Under the pieces are notes generated by a model that ran no database searches, was not told where the DNA came from, and saw only the letters and a program-made list of their open reading frames with translations. Below are positions 37,167 through 47,200 of a DNA stretch of 64,000 bases, piece by piece. Source of the stretch: Chloroflexus sp. Y-396-1 (GTDB lineage Bacteria; Chloroflexota; Chloroflexia; Chloroflexales; Chloroflexaceae); NCBI RefSeq assembly GCF_000516515.1, contig NZ_KI911784.1, positions 1,240,001 through 1,304,000 of the forward strand, read 5' to 3'. Position 1 is the first letter of the stretch. Every line of letters begins with the position of its first letter. Made by a program: the position numbers and the translations under genes.

Positions 37167-39749
37167 ATGAGAGTTCCGTTATCCTGGTTACGCGAATTTG
37201 TTCGCATCGACCTGCCGGTTGAAGAGTTGGCCCGTCGCCTTACGTTCGGCGGGATGGAAGTAGCGCAGATTCATCGGATCGGCGTTGAAGGCGCACCGCT
37301 GCCCTGGGACCCTGAGCTGATTGTCGTTGCTAATGTGCTTGAGGTGCGTTCGCATCCGAACGCCGACCGGCTGGTTCTGGCCGATGTCGATTACGGCGCC
37401 GATCAGCCGCATACAGTGGTGACCGGTGCTCCGAATCTCTTCCCGTACCGCGATCAAGGACGGTTGCCGCATCCGTTGAAAGCCGTTTTTGCTCGCGAAG
37501 GTGCGCAGTTGTACGACGGCCACGCCGAGGGATGGGTCATTACCAGATTGAAGGGTCGCCCGGTACGTGGGGTGATGAGTGATGCGATGCTCTGTTCTGA
37601 AAAAGAGCTTGGCCTGAGTGAAGATCACGAGGGTATTTTGATCCTGCCCGACGATGCACCGGTTGGCATGCCGTTGCGCGATTACTTGGGTGAGGTGGTG
37701 CTAGAAATCGATCTCACTCCCAATTTTGCCCGCTGCCTTTCGATTGTTGGTGTGGCCCGCGAGGTTGCTGCTCTGACCGGCGCCCCACTGACACTGCCTG
37801 ACCCACAAGTCATTGCTACCGGCCCATCGATTATTGGGCGAGCAAATGTGACAGTGCACGAACCCGATCTCTGCCCGCGCTTCATGGTCGGCCTGGCCGA
37901 AGGCGTCAAGATCGGCCCCTCTCCCTTCTGGATGCAGCGCCGTCTGATCAACGCCGGAATGCGTCCAATTAATAACATTGTTGATATTTCCAACTACGTG
38001 ATGATCGAATGGGGACAGCCGACGCATGCATTTGACGCTGATCGGGTTGTCAATCGCCATCTGATCGTGCGGCTGGCCCAGCCCGGCGAGCGACTAACCA
38101 CGCTCGATGATCGTGATCGCGATCTGACCCCTGGCCCCGAAAGTGGTCTGACCCATCCGCCACTCATGGTCTGTGATGAGACCGGCCCACTGGCAATCGC
38201 CGGGGTGATGGGTGGGGCAAGTTCAGAAGTACGCGAGACGACCACAAATGTGTTGTTAGAGGCGGCGATCTGGGAGCCGGTACAGATCCGTCGCACGGCG
38301 CGAGGTTTCAAGTTGCCAAGCGAAGCATCACGACGCTTTGAACGCGGGGTTGATTACGAATTGCCACCGATCGCGCTCCGTCGTTGTCTGGAACTGATGC
38401 GGCTCTACGCTGGCGCAACGATTGCCGCCGACTTTATTGATGTCTACTCACGGCCGTGGCAACCCATTACTATTGATTTACCGCCCGCCGAGGTTCGCCG
38501 GTTGCTCGGTCTTCACCTCGACAGTCACACGATTGCCGATATTCTACGCCGACTCGGTTTTAAGTGTACGATTATCGGGAATACGACTGTTGGTGATTTT
38601 GCTATGCTGGCAACCGAGCCGATCGTGCGGGTTGAGGTGCCTTCATTCCGGCAAGATGTGACGATGATTGCCGATTTGTGCGAAGAGATCGCCCGTGTGT
38701 ACGGCTATGACCGCATTCCGATGACCCGTCTGGCCGATGAATTACCGCCACCGGCCCCCCCCCGCGCTATCGAGCTAGAAGAGCAGGTGCGTGACCTGAT
38801 GGTTGGGGCCGGTCTTACCGAACTGATTACCTATTCGCTCATCGATATGGCATTAGTGGCCAAGGTGCAGCCATCTGAAGCGGTTGCTGAGCGTTACCTC
38901 AAGCTGAGCAACCCCAGTACCCCCGAACACGTCTACATGCGCCGCTCGCTGTTGCCCTCGCTCGCCGCAGCACTAGCAATGAATCTTCGTGAACGAGAGC
39001 GTTCAACTGTTTTCGAGATTGGACGTGTTTATCTCCCATTGGCGCAGCCAGGAAAAGATGATCGCTGGCTGCCCGACGAACCTCGGCGGCTGGCAATCGC
39101 CATGGCCGGCCCTCGCCAGGTAGAAAGCTGGTTAAATACCGACCGCGATTGGCTCGATTTCTACGACCTGAAGGGCATTGTCGAACTCCTTGGTGAGCGG
39201 TTGGGATTGGCCGATCGTCTGAGTTTTGCGCCGCTGACCGACGATGAGCGTTTTCATCCCGGACGTTCGGCGACGCTATTACTGACGGTCAAACAGGATG
39301 AACGTGGTCGAGCGCTTGAACAGCAACCTGTAGGAGTCCTCGGCGAAGCGCATCCCCAGGTACGCGCTCGCCTAGAGGTGAACGTCCCACGCATTCTGTT
39401 GGCCGAAATCGACCTGGAAACGCTCTTTGTTCACGCCGGTCAGGCAGTGTATCGTCCCATTTCACGGTTCCCGGCCAGTACCCAAGACCTCTCGATTGTG
39501 GCCGATGAAACCATTCCCGAGGCCCAGATTCGAGCGGTCATCCAACGGAGTGCCGGTGAATACCTTGAGAGTCTGATCCTGTTCGACCGGTACAGTGGGC
39601 CGCAAGTTGGCGTCGGGAAACGTAGTCTGACTTATCACCTTACCTTCCGGGCGCCCGACCGCACCCTGCTCGATGAGACGCTGGCGAAGATTCGCAAGAA
39701 GATTATTTCCAGTCTCGAGCGCGAATTGGGCGCTACCATTCGCAGTTGA
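37167..39749 (+). CDS. pheT: Phenylalanyl-tRNA synthetase beta subunit
   Basis: 860 residues, slightly longer than the usual ~800. The order is N-terminal B1 (MRVPLSWLREFVRIDLPVEE), tRNA-binding OB fold (VANVLEVRSHPNADRLVLAD; VVTGAPNL), B3/B4, B5 (NNIVDISNYVMIEWGQPTHAFD region earlier; DVTMIADLCEEIARVYGYDR later), and C-terminal FDX-ACB anticodon-binding domain (PISRFPASTQDLSIVADETI). It forms the alpha2-beta2 enzyme with PheS, which is not adjacent here. GAGGA precedes the ATG and a consensus promoter lies just upstream. It is followed by mevalonate kinase after 3 bp, an unusual pairing. Confidence 0.97.
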   Translation: MRVPLSWLREFVRIDLPVEELARRLTFGGMEVAQIHRIGVEGAPLPWDPELIVVANVLEVRSHPNADRLVLADVDYGADQPHTVVTGAPNLFPYRDQGRLPHPLKAVFAREGAQLYDGHAEGWVITRLKGRPVRGVMSDAMLCSEKELGLSEDHEGILILPDDAPVGMPLRDYLGEVVLEIDLTPNFARCLSIVGVAREVAALTGAPLTLPDPQVIATGPSIIGRANVTVHEPDLCPRFMVGLAEGVKIGPSPFWMQRRLINAGMRPINNIVDISNYVMIEWGQPTHAFDADRVVNRHLIVRLAQPGERLTTLDDRDRDLTPGPESGLTHPPLMVCDETGPLAIAGVMGGASSEVRETTTNVLLEAAIWEPVQIRRTARGFKLPSEASRRFERGVDYELPPIALRRCLELMRLYAGATIAADFIDVYSRPWQPITIDLPPAEVRRLLGLHLDSHTIADILRRLGFKCTIIGNTTVGDFAMLATEPIVRVEVPSFRQDVTMIADLCEEIARVYGYDRIPMTRLADELPPPAPPRAIELEEQVRDLMVGAGLTELITYSLIDMALVAKVQPSEAVAERYLKLSNPSTPEHVYMRRSLLPSLAAALAMNLRERERSTVFEIGRVYLPLAQPGKDDRWLPDEPRRLAIAMAGPRQVESWLNTDRDWLDFYDLKGIVELLGERLGLADRLSFAPLTDDERFHPGRSATLLLTVKQDERGRALEQQPVGVLGEAHPQVRARLEVNVPRILLAEIDLETLFVHAGQAVYRPISRFPASTQDLSIVADETIPEAQIRAVIQRSAGEYLESLILFDRYSGPQVGVGKRSLTYHLTFRAPDRTLLDETLAKIRKKIISSLERELGATIRS

Positions 39750-39752
39750 TCT

Positions 39753-40706
39753 ATGGCAACAGCGCCAGCCAAGCTCATTCTCTGTGGAGAACATGCGGTC
39801 GTCTATGGTCGGCCGGCGATTGCCTTGCCGCTGGCCGACATTCGGGCGACAGCAACAGTAACCTCGAACCCTGCTGTGAACGGGCCGATGATTAACGCGC
39901 CTGATCTCGGTGGGCGGTGGTCGATTGCTGAGCGACCAGATGAACCATTGAGCGGTCTGGTCAAGACATTGATTGAACGGTTTGGTATCTCGCCACAGAT
40001 TGAGATTACCATCCGCTCGGCGATCCCTATCGCCAGCGGGATGGGAAGTGGTGCGGCGATTGCCACTGCAATTGTGCGAGAGCTACTGGCCTTGCGAGGG
40101 CAGACACTCTCGCCAGCGATGATCGCCGAGCTGGTTTACGAGAGTGAACGCGGCTATCATGGGACACCCAGCGGTATTGACAATACGGTAGTTGCATTTG
40201 AACAACCAATCTGGTTTCAACGTCGTCCTGACCTGCCACCGCTGATCGAGCCAGTCTTCATTAGTGTACCACTGACACTAGTCGTAGGTGATACCGGTAT
40301 CCGTAGCCCAACCCGCTTGCCTGTCGGCGCCGTCCGCGAGCGTTGGCAAGCCGATCCGGCACGTTACGAAGCCCTCTTTGATCGGGTTGCCAATCTGGTT
40401 GTTGCTGCACGCGCTGCGTTAGCCCAGGGTGATGTTCCTACATTGGGTCACTTACTCAATACGAACCACGAATTACTGCGCGAGATTGGGGTCTCTTCGA
40501 CTGAGCTAGATCGACTGACAGCGGCGGCGCGAGCGGCCGGCGCCTTGGGCGCCAAGCTAGCCGGTGGCGGTTGGGGTGGTGTGATGATCGCCCTCACCAC
40601 ACCTGACCGTGCACCAGACATTGCAGCAGCGTTACGGGCTGCCGGAGCAACCAATGCGCTCGTTACGACGATTGCACCTGCCGCAGCGTTTTTCCCTGAC
40701 CGATAA
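39753..40706 (+). CDS. mvk: Mevalonate kinase (GHMP family)
   Basis: 317 residues. N-terminal PAKLILCGEHAVVYGRPAIA, ATP loop IPIASGMGSGAAIATAIVRE, the ESERGYHGTPSGIDN catalytic region and C-terminal GAKLAGGGWGGVMIAL are the diagnostic motifs of mevalonate kinase. It phosphorylates mevalonate to 5-phosphomevalonate, feeding isopentenyl diphosphate and hence carotenoid, quinone and chlorophyll tails. Use of the mevalonate route is established for Chloroflexus. Co-transcribed with pheT (3-bp gap); no other mevalonate gene is in the window. Confidence 0.93.
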   Translation: MATAPAKLILCGEHAVVYGRPAIALPLADIRATATVTSNPAVNGPMINAPDLGGRWSIAERPDEPLSGLVKTLIERFGISPQIEITIRSAIPIASGMGSGAAIATAIVRELLALRGQTLSPAMIAELVYESERGYHGTPSGIDNTVVAFEQPIWFQRRPDLPPLIEPVFISVPLTLVVGDTGIRSPTRLPVGAVRERWQADPARYEALFDRVANLVVAARAALAQGDVPTLGHLLNTNHELLREIGVSSTELDRLTAAARAAGALGAKLAGGGWGGVMIALTTPDRAPDIAAALRAAGATNALVTTIAPAAAFFPDR

Positions 40707-41027
40707 GAAGGTGGGGAATGGGGATGTACGGACGCAGCGGCGCTGCACCCCGACCTGCAACAGGAGATGTCTGATCGGCGCTCCGTGACCATCGTCGCGG
40801 ACACCGGTAGGGACGAGGCTGCGCCTCGCCCTTCCTCGTGAATTGCATTGCATCCATCGACGAGGTTCATCGGTAGTAATGGAATGATGGATTGTTCGGA
40901 ACATGTTGATGGAGAACCGGTGGGGTTCGCCGTAACTCCGTCGGGGAGTTCATCGGTGGTAACGTCATGAAAGATTGTTCGGATAGGCTCTTAGCGCCCC
41001 CCCTGCTGCCGCTACCGGAATAATCGA
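40707..41027. repeat. Intergenic stretch with direct repeats and a solo IS5-type end
   Basis: Two ~38-bp direct repeats (40862-40900 and 40946-40983, each containing 'ttcatcggt-gtaa' and ending 'gattgttcgga') precede TTCGGATAGGCTC (40978-40990) and TTA. This is one end of the IS5 element without a partner nearby. A short CGAGGC/GCCTCG hairpin lies near 40815. Confidence 0.6.
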
Positions 41028-41804
41028 TTACGACAACTCTTCCGCCAATAGCGACGCAATGTACGTCAGTGTTGCCCGTCGCCCTTGCGGGTTAAGCCGA
41101 CGCCACAGATTCAATAACCGCTGCTCACTGTAAGCCGTGATGATTGCATCGTGACTGATACCGTCGGCAGTCGGTGTTGCAGGTGCTTCAGCAACCGTCG
41201 TAGGTGTGCTCACTTTCGCTTCAACTGGCTGGGCAGGTGCGGCTGAAACTTCTTCAGCGACCGCAGTCGGAGGTGGTGGTGGCAACGTCACACCTCGCTG
41301 GCTCAATTCGGTGGCCACAATCAAACGAGCCATTTCCAGCGGATCGGCACCGAGAACCTCGGCCAGCTTCATCGCATTATCAGGATCGGGCGTGGTGTGA
41401 CCATTCAGATAGTTTTTCATAGCACTATCACTAATTTTGGTCTCTGCGCACAACCTTGCCCGTGTAAAACGCCCTTGCATTTGCTGTTTTAGCCATTCAC
41501 TAAACACCTGCCCTGCATAAGGTAACAGCTCTGCCCGCTCCCGTACTTCTTCAGGCGACATATCCAACACTTTAGCCATTTGCTCGACGGTTTTGTTACG
41601 AATTCGCGAACGTTTTCCTGTTTCAAACAGGTATGAGCGGAGGGTCGCAACACTGAGGTGTAAGTTCGCTGCAAAATCGGCCAATGACATACGGCGCTGC
41701 ATTGCAGCGTGGAAGAGGAGCACCGCAAGCGGCATCTTTTGATCTGGCGTGCTCACAGGGGTAATCCTTTCGTTATCAACAGGTTCTGTTCCAATTGCTA
41801 CCAT
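41028..41804 (-). CDS. Double helix-turn-helix (XRE-like) regulator
   Basis: 258 residues. Two XRE-type HTH motifs lie at about 39-85 (MSLADFAANLHLSVATLRSY) and 112-160 (RFTRARLCAETKISDSAMKN). A proline/alanine-rich linker (about 175-215) leads to a short helical tail (EQRLLNLWRRLNPQGRRATL) that could mediate oligomerisation. It is transcribed divergently from the S9 peptidase gene, and a perfect consensus promoter drives it. Its target sites are unknown; self-control is plausible because the promoters are back to back. Confidence 0.8.
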   Translation of the reverse strand: MVAIGTEPVDNERITPVSTPDQKMPLAVLLFHAAMQRRMSLADFAANLHLSVATLRSYLFETGKRSRIRNKTVEQMAKVLDMSPEEVRERAELLPYAGQVFSEWLKQQMQGRFTRARLCAETKISDSAMKNYLNGHTTPDPDNAMKLAEVLGADPLEMARLIVATELSQRGVTLPPPPPTAVAEEVSAAPAQPVEAKVSTPTTVAEAPATPTADGISHDAIITAYSEQRLLNLWRRLNPQGRRATLTYIASLLAEELS

Positions 41805-41848
41805 GATAAATTGTGAATAGTTAATTTAATGTCTCTTGCTATCGTAGA

Positions 41849-41877
41849 ATTATAATTGAGATTCAGTAAAGTGTCAA
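41849..41877 (-). promoter_or_regulatory. Perfect consensus promoter of the double-HTH regulator
   Basis: On the minus strand: TTGACA (41877-41872), exactly 17 bp, TATAAT (41854-41849). Leader about 40 nt. The surrounding AT-rich sequence contrasts with the rest of the window. Confidence 0.85.
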
Positions 41878-41918
41878 GGTTTAGAACGTTACGTCACACT
41901 TTCTAGCAAAAAACGCAA

Positions 41919-41947
41919 GTGACGATCCACGAGAAGTATGCTACAAT
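41919..41947 (+). promoter_or_regulatory. Probable promoter of the S9 peptidase gene
   Basis: GTGACG (41919-41924), 17 bp, TACAAT (41942-41947), about 45 bp before the start. The -35 is weaker than that of the divergent regulator, which may depend on or repress it. Confidence 0.45.
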
Positions 41948-41991
41948 AGCAAGAGATCATAGACCCGCCGAGTAATTTACAGGACCATGCC

Positions 41992-44046
41992 ATGACAAAT
42001 CCAACCCCTCAGCCCTTTACAATTGACGATCTCTATGAATTGGGCTGGCTCGAAGACCCACGACTCAGCCCTGACGGACGTTATGTAGCGGTCGTTTGGG
42101 TAACGGTTGATCGGGTAGGCAACAGCTATCACCGCCATATTGCCCTGGTACCAACCGATGGCAGCAAACCATTACGTCGCTTCACACGTGGCAAACAGGA
42201 TCAGCAACCACGCTGGAGTCCTGATGGGCAGTGGCTGGCATTTGTTTCAAACCGCGATGATGAACGCGGACAGATTTATCTCATCTCAGTCAATGGTGGT
42301 GAGGCACGTCAGTTGACTAACCATCCGAACGGGGCTAGCGATCCGGCCTGGAGCCCGGATGGTCGGTACATTGCCTTTCTTGCGCCGGTGAATGCCGACG
42401 AGCAGGCCCGCGAAGACGCCGGTGACACGCCACCACCACCTGCCGATGCCTGGGAAGCACGGCGAGCGCGTGAGCAGCGTCAGCACGAAGAAGAGTTGCG
42501 CACCGATCCGCGGGTGATTACCAGATTGCCATACCGTAGCGGTACCAGCTATTTTGATGATCGCCGACGCCATATCTACGTCGTTGAAGTCAATGATGAT
42601 GACACGCCGGCAACGCCGCGTCGGTTGACATCCGGTGATCTGCACTACAGCGCACCGGTCTGGATGCCCGATGGTCTTGCGCTGCTCAGTACGGCCACTC
42701 GTGATCCTGAAGCCGATTCGCTCTTCGCCTATTACGATGTTATGCGGATTCCGCTCGATGGCTCACGCCCACAGCTATTAACCAGTGCCGGTTTTTCGTA
42801 TTTCGATCCTAGACCATCGCCTGACGGTCGCCAGATCGCATTTTTGCGTCTTAACGAGGCCCGCCTGCTTGGCGAAGGCCGTCGCGTAGCGATTATTCCG
42901 GCTACAGGTGGTGAACCGCACGATCTGACGGCCCATACCGATCTGAACGTTGAGCAGTTTCACTGGCAACCTGATGGACAGGGGGTATTGTTTAGTGCCG
43001 ATTGGCGCGGTCATGCGCATGTGTATCAGATCGGCCTGCCCGGTACACCAACGTACCGTAATGGCATGACCCTGGTTGGCGGGATGCGAATCGTCAGCGA
43101 ATTTGATGTCGGGCGCGACGGCAGCATTGCCTTTATCGCCGGCAGTGCCGACAATCCGTGCGATCTCTTTTGGCGCAGCGCCGATGGTCAAGAGCATCGT
43201 TTAACCCGCATCAACGAACGTCTGCTAAGCCAGCGCATCATCGTCCCAATTGAGGAGATGTTGTATCTCGCCCCTGATGGAAGTGAAGTACAGGGATGGA
43301 CCCTGCATCCACCCGATTTCGATCCCGCTCGTCGTTACCCGCTGGCCGTCTACATTCACGGTGGCCCGCACATCATGTGGGGACCGGGCTTTCGTTCGAT
43401 GTGGCACGAATGGCAGGTTGCGGCAGCACGCGGCTATGTGGTCTTCTTCTGCAACCCTCGTGGCAGTGAAGGGTATGGCGAATTATGGCGAGATGCAATT
43501 CGAGGAAATTGGGGCGAAGCCGACGCACCTGATATTCTGGCCGGGATCGATGCGCTGGTCGCTCGCGGCTACATCGACCCCAATCGAATCGGGGTGACCG
43601 GTGGTTCATATGGCGGCTACATGACTGCCTGGCTTATCGGCCACGACGACCGCTTTGCCTGTGCCGTTGCTGCACGCGGGGTCTATAATTTGCTGACGCA
43701 GCATAGCACTAGTGACGCCCACGAGCTGATTGAGATCGAGTTTGGTGGTTTTCCCTGGGAATTGTACGAAGAGTTGTGGGATCACTCGCCGTTGGCCCAT
43801 GCCCACAAAATCAAAACGCCGCTCCTGCTCCTGCACAGCGAGTTAGACTACCGCGTACCGATCAGCGAGGCTGAACAACTTTTCGCTATCCTCCGTCGGC
43901 AGAAGAAGGTAGTTGAACTGGTGCGCTACCCGCGTGAAGGGCATGAACTGACGCGCAGCGGCGAACCGCGGCACCGAGCCGATCACATGCGGCGAACCCT
44001 AGAGTGGTTTGATCGGTATTTGCGTCGCGAGCAGGGTGATGCCTGA
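41992..44046 (+). CDS. Prolyl oligopeptidase family (S9) peptidase
   Basis: 684 residues. Residues about 15-420 form a WD40/PD40-like beta-propeller (LSPDGRYVAVVWV; PRWSPDGQWLAFVSN; DPAWSPDGRYIAFL). The C-terminal alpha/beta hydrolase holds the triad: Ser in VTGGSYGGYMTAWL, Asp in LHSELDYRVP, His in REGHELTRSG. This matches acylaminoacyl-peptidase or dipeptidyl-peptidase branches of S9. There is no signal peptide, so it acts in the cytoplasm on short peptides. Divergent from the double-HTH gene. No downstream partner on this strand. Confidence 0.93.
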   Translation: MTNPTPQPFTIDDLYELGWLEDPRLSPDGRYVAVVWVTVDRVGNSYHRHIALVPTDGSKPLRRFTRGKQDQQPRWSPDGQWLAFVSNRDDERGQIYLISVNGGEARQLTNHPNGASDPAWSPDGRYIAFLAPVNADEQAREDAGDTPPPPADAWEARRAREQRQHEEELRTDPRVITRLPYRSGTSYFDDRRRHIYVVEVNDDDTPATPRRLTSGDLHYSAPVWMPDGLALLSTATRDPEADSLFAYYDVMRIPLDGSRPQLLTSAGFSYFDPRPSPDGRQIAFLRLNEARLLGEGRRVAIIPATGGEPHDLTAHTDLNVEQFHWQPDGQGVLFSADWRGHAHVYQIGLPGTPTYRNGMTLVGGMRIVSEFDVGRDGSIAFIAGSADNPCDLFWRSADGQEHRLTRINERLLSQRIIVPIEEMLYLAPDGSEVQGWTLHPPDFDPARRYPLAVYIHGGPHIMWGPGFRSMWHEWQVAAARGYVVFFCNPRGSEGYGELWRDAIRGNWGEADAPDILAGIDALVARGYIDPNRIGVTGGSYGGYMTAWLIGHDDRFACAVAARGVYNLLTQHSTSDAHELIEIEFGGFPWELYEELWDHSPLAHAHKIKTPLLLLHSELDYRVPISEAEQLFAILRRQKKVVELVRYPREGHELTRSGEPRHRADHMRRTLEWFDRYLRREQGDA

Positions 44047-44141
44047 TCAACATGAGGGCCCGGCAGCGTTGCGGGCTGGACGGGGCGCAGCATCGCGGCG
44101 CCGTGTCCGTTCTGCGGCGTTGCCGCTGGATCCCCCCCTTC

Positions 44142-44157
44142 CCTCCGCCGGCGGAGG
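44142..44157. terminator. Palindrome between convergent genes
   Basis: CCTCCGCCGGCGGAGG is a perfect 16-base palindrome embedded in a larger CCCCC...GGGGG stem. It lies between the convergent S9 peptidase and NACHT genes and could terminate either. It is also a member of the CCCCTTCC...GGAAGGGG palindromic repeats found elsewhere here. Confidence 0.5.
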
Positions 44158-44217
44158 AATTGGGGGTATCAGCGGCGCCGGCAGGATGATACACGGCTTG
44201 CCCAGACAGGATTGGTA

Positions 44218-47200
44218 TCAGAACCCTGCCACCCGCAGCAGCGCCTGGTAGAGGTCCTGGTCGAGCGTACCGTCGGATTTTTCCGCCGAGACCCATACAT
44301 ACCGGCGGCTATTGGGGTCTTGCAGCGCGGCGGCCAGCGCCGCGACGATCTGCCGGCGCAGGCCGGGCGCGGATGAGGTCGCCGGTGACGTACCCAGCGC
44401 CTCGAGCAAGCGGACGGCTGCCCGCGCCCGCAGCGCGCTGGGATCGGTCAGGGCAGCAACGAGTTCCTGCGGCAGGGCCTGGCCCAACGAGGGATGCAGC
44501 CGGTTGAAGCGCTCCGCTGCCGCCAGGGCGTCGTCTTGCACCTCCTGCGTGTCGCCGACCAGCCGCAGCAGCGCTGCCAGCACGTCTGACGTGATCACCC
44601 GCAGGTAGGAGAGGGCGGTGATAGCGAAGCGCCGAGTATTGAAACTGCCGGCATTGGCGCTGGCCCGCAGCAGCAGCGGCTCCAGATCGGCAGCGCTGCG
44701 GTTGAAGCGGGCGGGCATCGCCTCGGCGCTGCGCGCCAGACCGGCCAGAGCGATACGATGGCACTGCCAGTCGCCGTCGTCCAGCGCTGCGCGCAGATCA
44801 GCCAGCAGCAGTGACCACAACCCTTCGTGCTGCGCCAGCAACTCACGGATGGCCAGTGCGATACGGCCGTGGTAGAAGTCGTTCCACATATCATCGTCGG
44901 TGCCGGCCGCCAGCAGTGCCCGCAACTGTCGCGCCGGGTCGGGTTGCCGTTGCGCCAGGGCCGCCAGCAGCGCCGCCGGGTCGAATTGATCGCGTTCCTT
45001 GAAGGATGAAGGTTTTGGTTGTCGATTCACCAGCCGCCTGACCAGAGCGGCGTCAGCCTCTGGCCAAGCAGCGGCGGCGGCGAGCACGCGGTCGACCCGC
45101 TCCTGATCTCCTGCTGCCAGATGGGACGCCAGGCAAGCCAGCGCGGGTAGCGCCGCCGGTTGATCCTGAGCCGCTACCAGCAGCGCATCAACCACCGCCG
45201 GCGGCGGTTGGCGGAAACAACCCAGCGCGAAGAGCGCGGCCTGCGCCATTGCCGTCTCCGGCGCATGCGCATGCGCTAGCTTCAGCAACACATCAGCCAG
45301 GGCCTGGCTATGCTCAGCGGGTATCTGATTCTCACGCAGCAGCCAGGAGAGCGAATCGAGCAGCGCTGCCCGGCTGCGCGGGCCGGCCGTGGTCAGCAGC
45401 GCCAGAAATACCGGCCAGCAAGCGGGATCGAGGCGGTGAATGTGGCTCAGCAGCTTCCGCAGCGGCGGCGCGGGCGCGGCGTCTAATTGGTTAGCCCACT
45501 CCTGCAACCAATCGGCGCGATCGTGGATGACGTGGTTGAGCGCCCACCCGCAGTAGGTGGCGATCAGCATCGGCCCATCGGTGGGCAGGTCGGCGGCGGC
45601 CGCCAGCGCGATAAGCAGGTCAGTACCGCAGGCGCTGGCGCGGCGCTCCTGGAGCAGGGCGGTGCGGGCGCGGTGGCGCAGCAGGTCGGCGGCGGCTGCC
45701 AGCAGTGGCAGCAGCTCTGGTAGGGCAGTCGCGGTCAGTTCCCCCAGTTCGGCCAGCAGCAGCGCGGCATAGCCACGACGCAGGGGATCGTCTACCTCCA
45801 ACCAGTTGCGGGCCAGGTTGCGCAGTTCATCGTGCAGATCCGGGTCGTCGTCCTTGGCTGGGGGTTGCAGGCGGGCCAGGCGCTCGGGCGGCAGATCGGC
45901 AGCGGTCCGCAGATCCTCCCGCCGCCAGGGCATGCGCTTGCCGGGTTGCGGGGCAGGCATCTCTGCCAGCGCCGGCGCCTCATCAGCCACAATCAGCGCC
46001 CGCCAGGTTGGCTTTTCAACCATCTGGCGTAGCGCCGTGAGGTCTGCGGATACCTCATCCAGCGCTTCCAGCACGTATTTAGCTCCTGTTGTGGCGTCCC
46101 ACTGCGCACGTGCATCTGCCACCACGTTGGCAATCTCATCAGAGTAGGCGCGGGCGCGGGCGCGGGCGAGGTCGAGGGCGCGGGCGCGGTCGCTGGCGCG
46201 GTCGAGGGCACGGTCGAGGGCGCTGGCGCGGTCGAGGGCGCGGTCGAGGGCGCGGGCGCGGGCGAGGGCGAGGGCGAGGTCGAGGGCGAGGGCGCGGTCG
46301 AGGGCGCGGGCGAGGGCGCGGTCGAGGGCGCGGGCGCGGGCGAGGGCGCGGGCGAGGGCGCGGTCGCGGGCGAGGGCGAGGTAGCGGGCGAGGGCGAGGT
46401 CGAGGGCGAGGTCGAGGGCGAGGTCGAGGTCGAGGTCGAGGGCGCGGGCGAAGGCGAGGTCGAGGGCGCGGGCGAGGGCGCGGGCGAGGTCGAGGGCGCG
46501 GTCGAGGGCGCTCCATGTTACGCCGGCGAGGGTCGCGTGAATCTGCGGTGTGATCGTACCGCTGCCGGCAGCCATCAGCCATTGGCGCCAGCGCGCCTCA
46601 TCACTGACGGCCAGCGCCCAGGCCGCATCGCGGGCCAGGGCCGCGTCGGTCGCGTTCTGCGCCAGTTCCAGCAATCTGGCGCAGAGCTGATCGTCTGACC
46701 ACCCCTCCTGCCAGGCCTGTCGCAGCCAGGGGGTGAGGCGCGAGTCGAAGCAGACCACGTCCGGTTGCAACGGCCGGTTGGGTATCCAATCGGGTCGCAG
46801 GTAGAGGGCCTGCAGGATAGCACGCCACACCGAGCGCTGGGTCAGCACCGCAGCCTGCGCCGGGTTATCCAGCAGCGCGCGCAGCGGCAGGTTCTGGCCC
46901 CTCAGCGCCTCTGGATGGTGCTCGACCTGACGCCAGAGCGCTCCGCGTATGGCGGCGACAGGCTCGGCGTAGTCACGGGCGGCGGCCAGCAGGGGCGGGA
47001 TCAGGTTAGGATGGCGCCAGTCGAACTCCAGGATTAGTTCGGCAGCCGCCAGTCGGCGGGCCGGATCGGCGCCGGTCAGGGCGGCGGCGAAAGCGGCGCG
47101 GGTAGCGGCCAGCGCGCCCAGGGGCCGCAGCGCCCGTTCGATGGCGTTGCGCAAGGGCGGCGGTGGGAGCGTCGTCTCGTCGTCGGGGGGCCAACCGCGG

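Noticed and set aside
36906-40990. pheT-mvk as a mobile unit between inverted IS5 ends
   Set aside because: The left end belongs to a complete 111-bp MITE with its own TAA duplication; the right end is a separate solo remnant followed by TTA.
46089-46582. Overlapping proteins made of GRGRGR or PRPRPR repeats
   Set aside because: They are other frames of the hexanucleotide tract inside the NACHT gene, with no start context.
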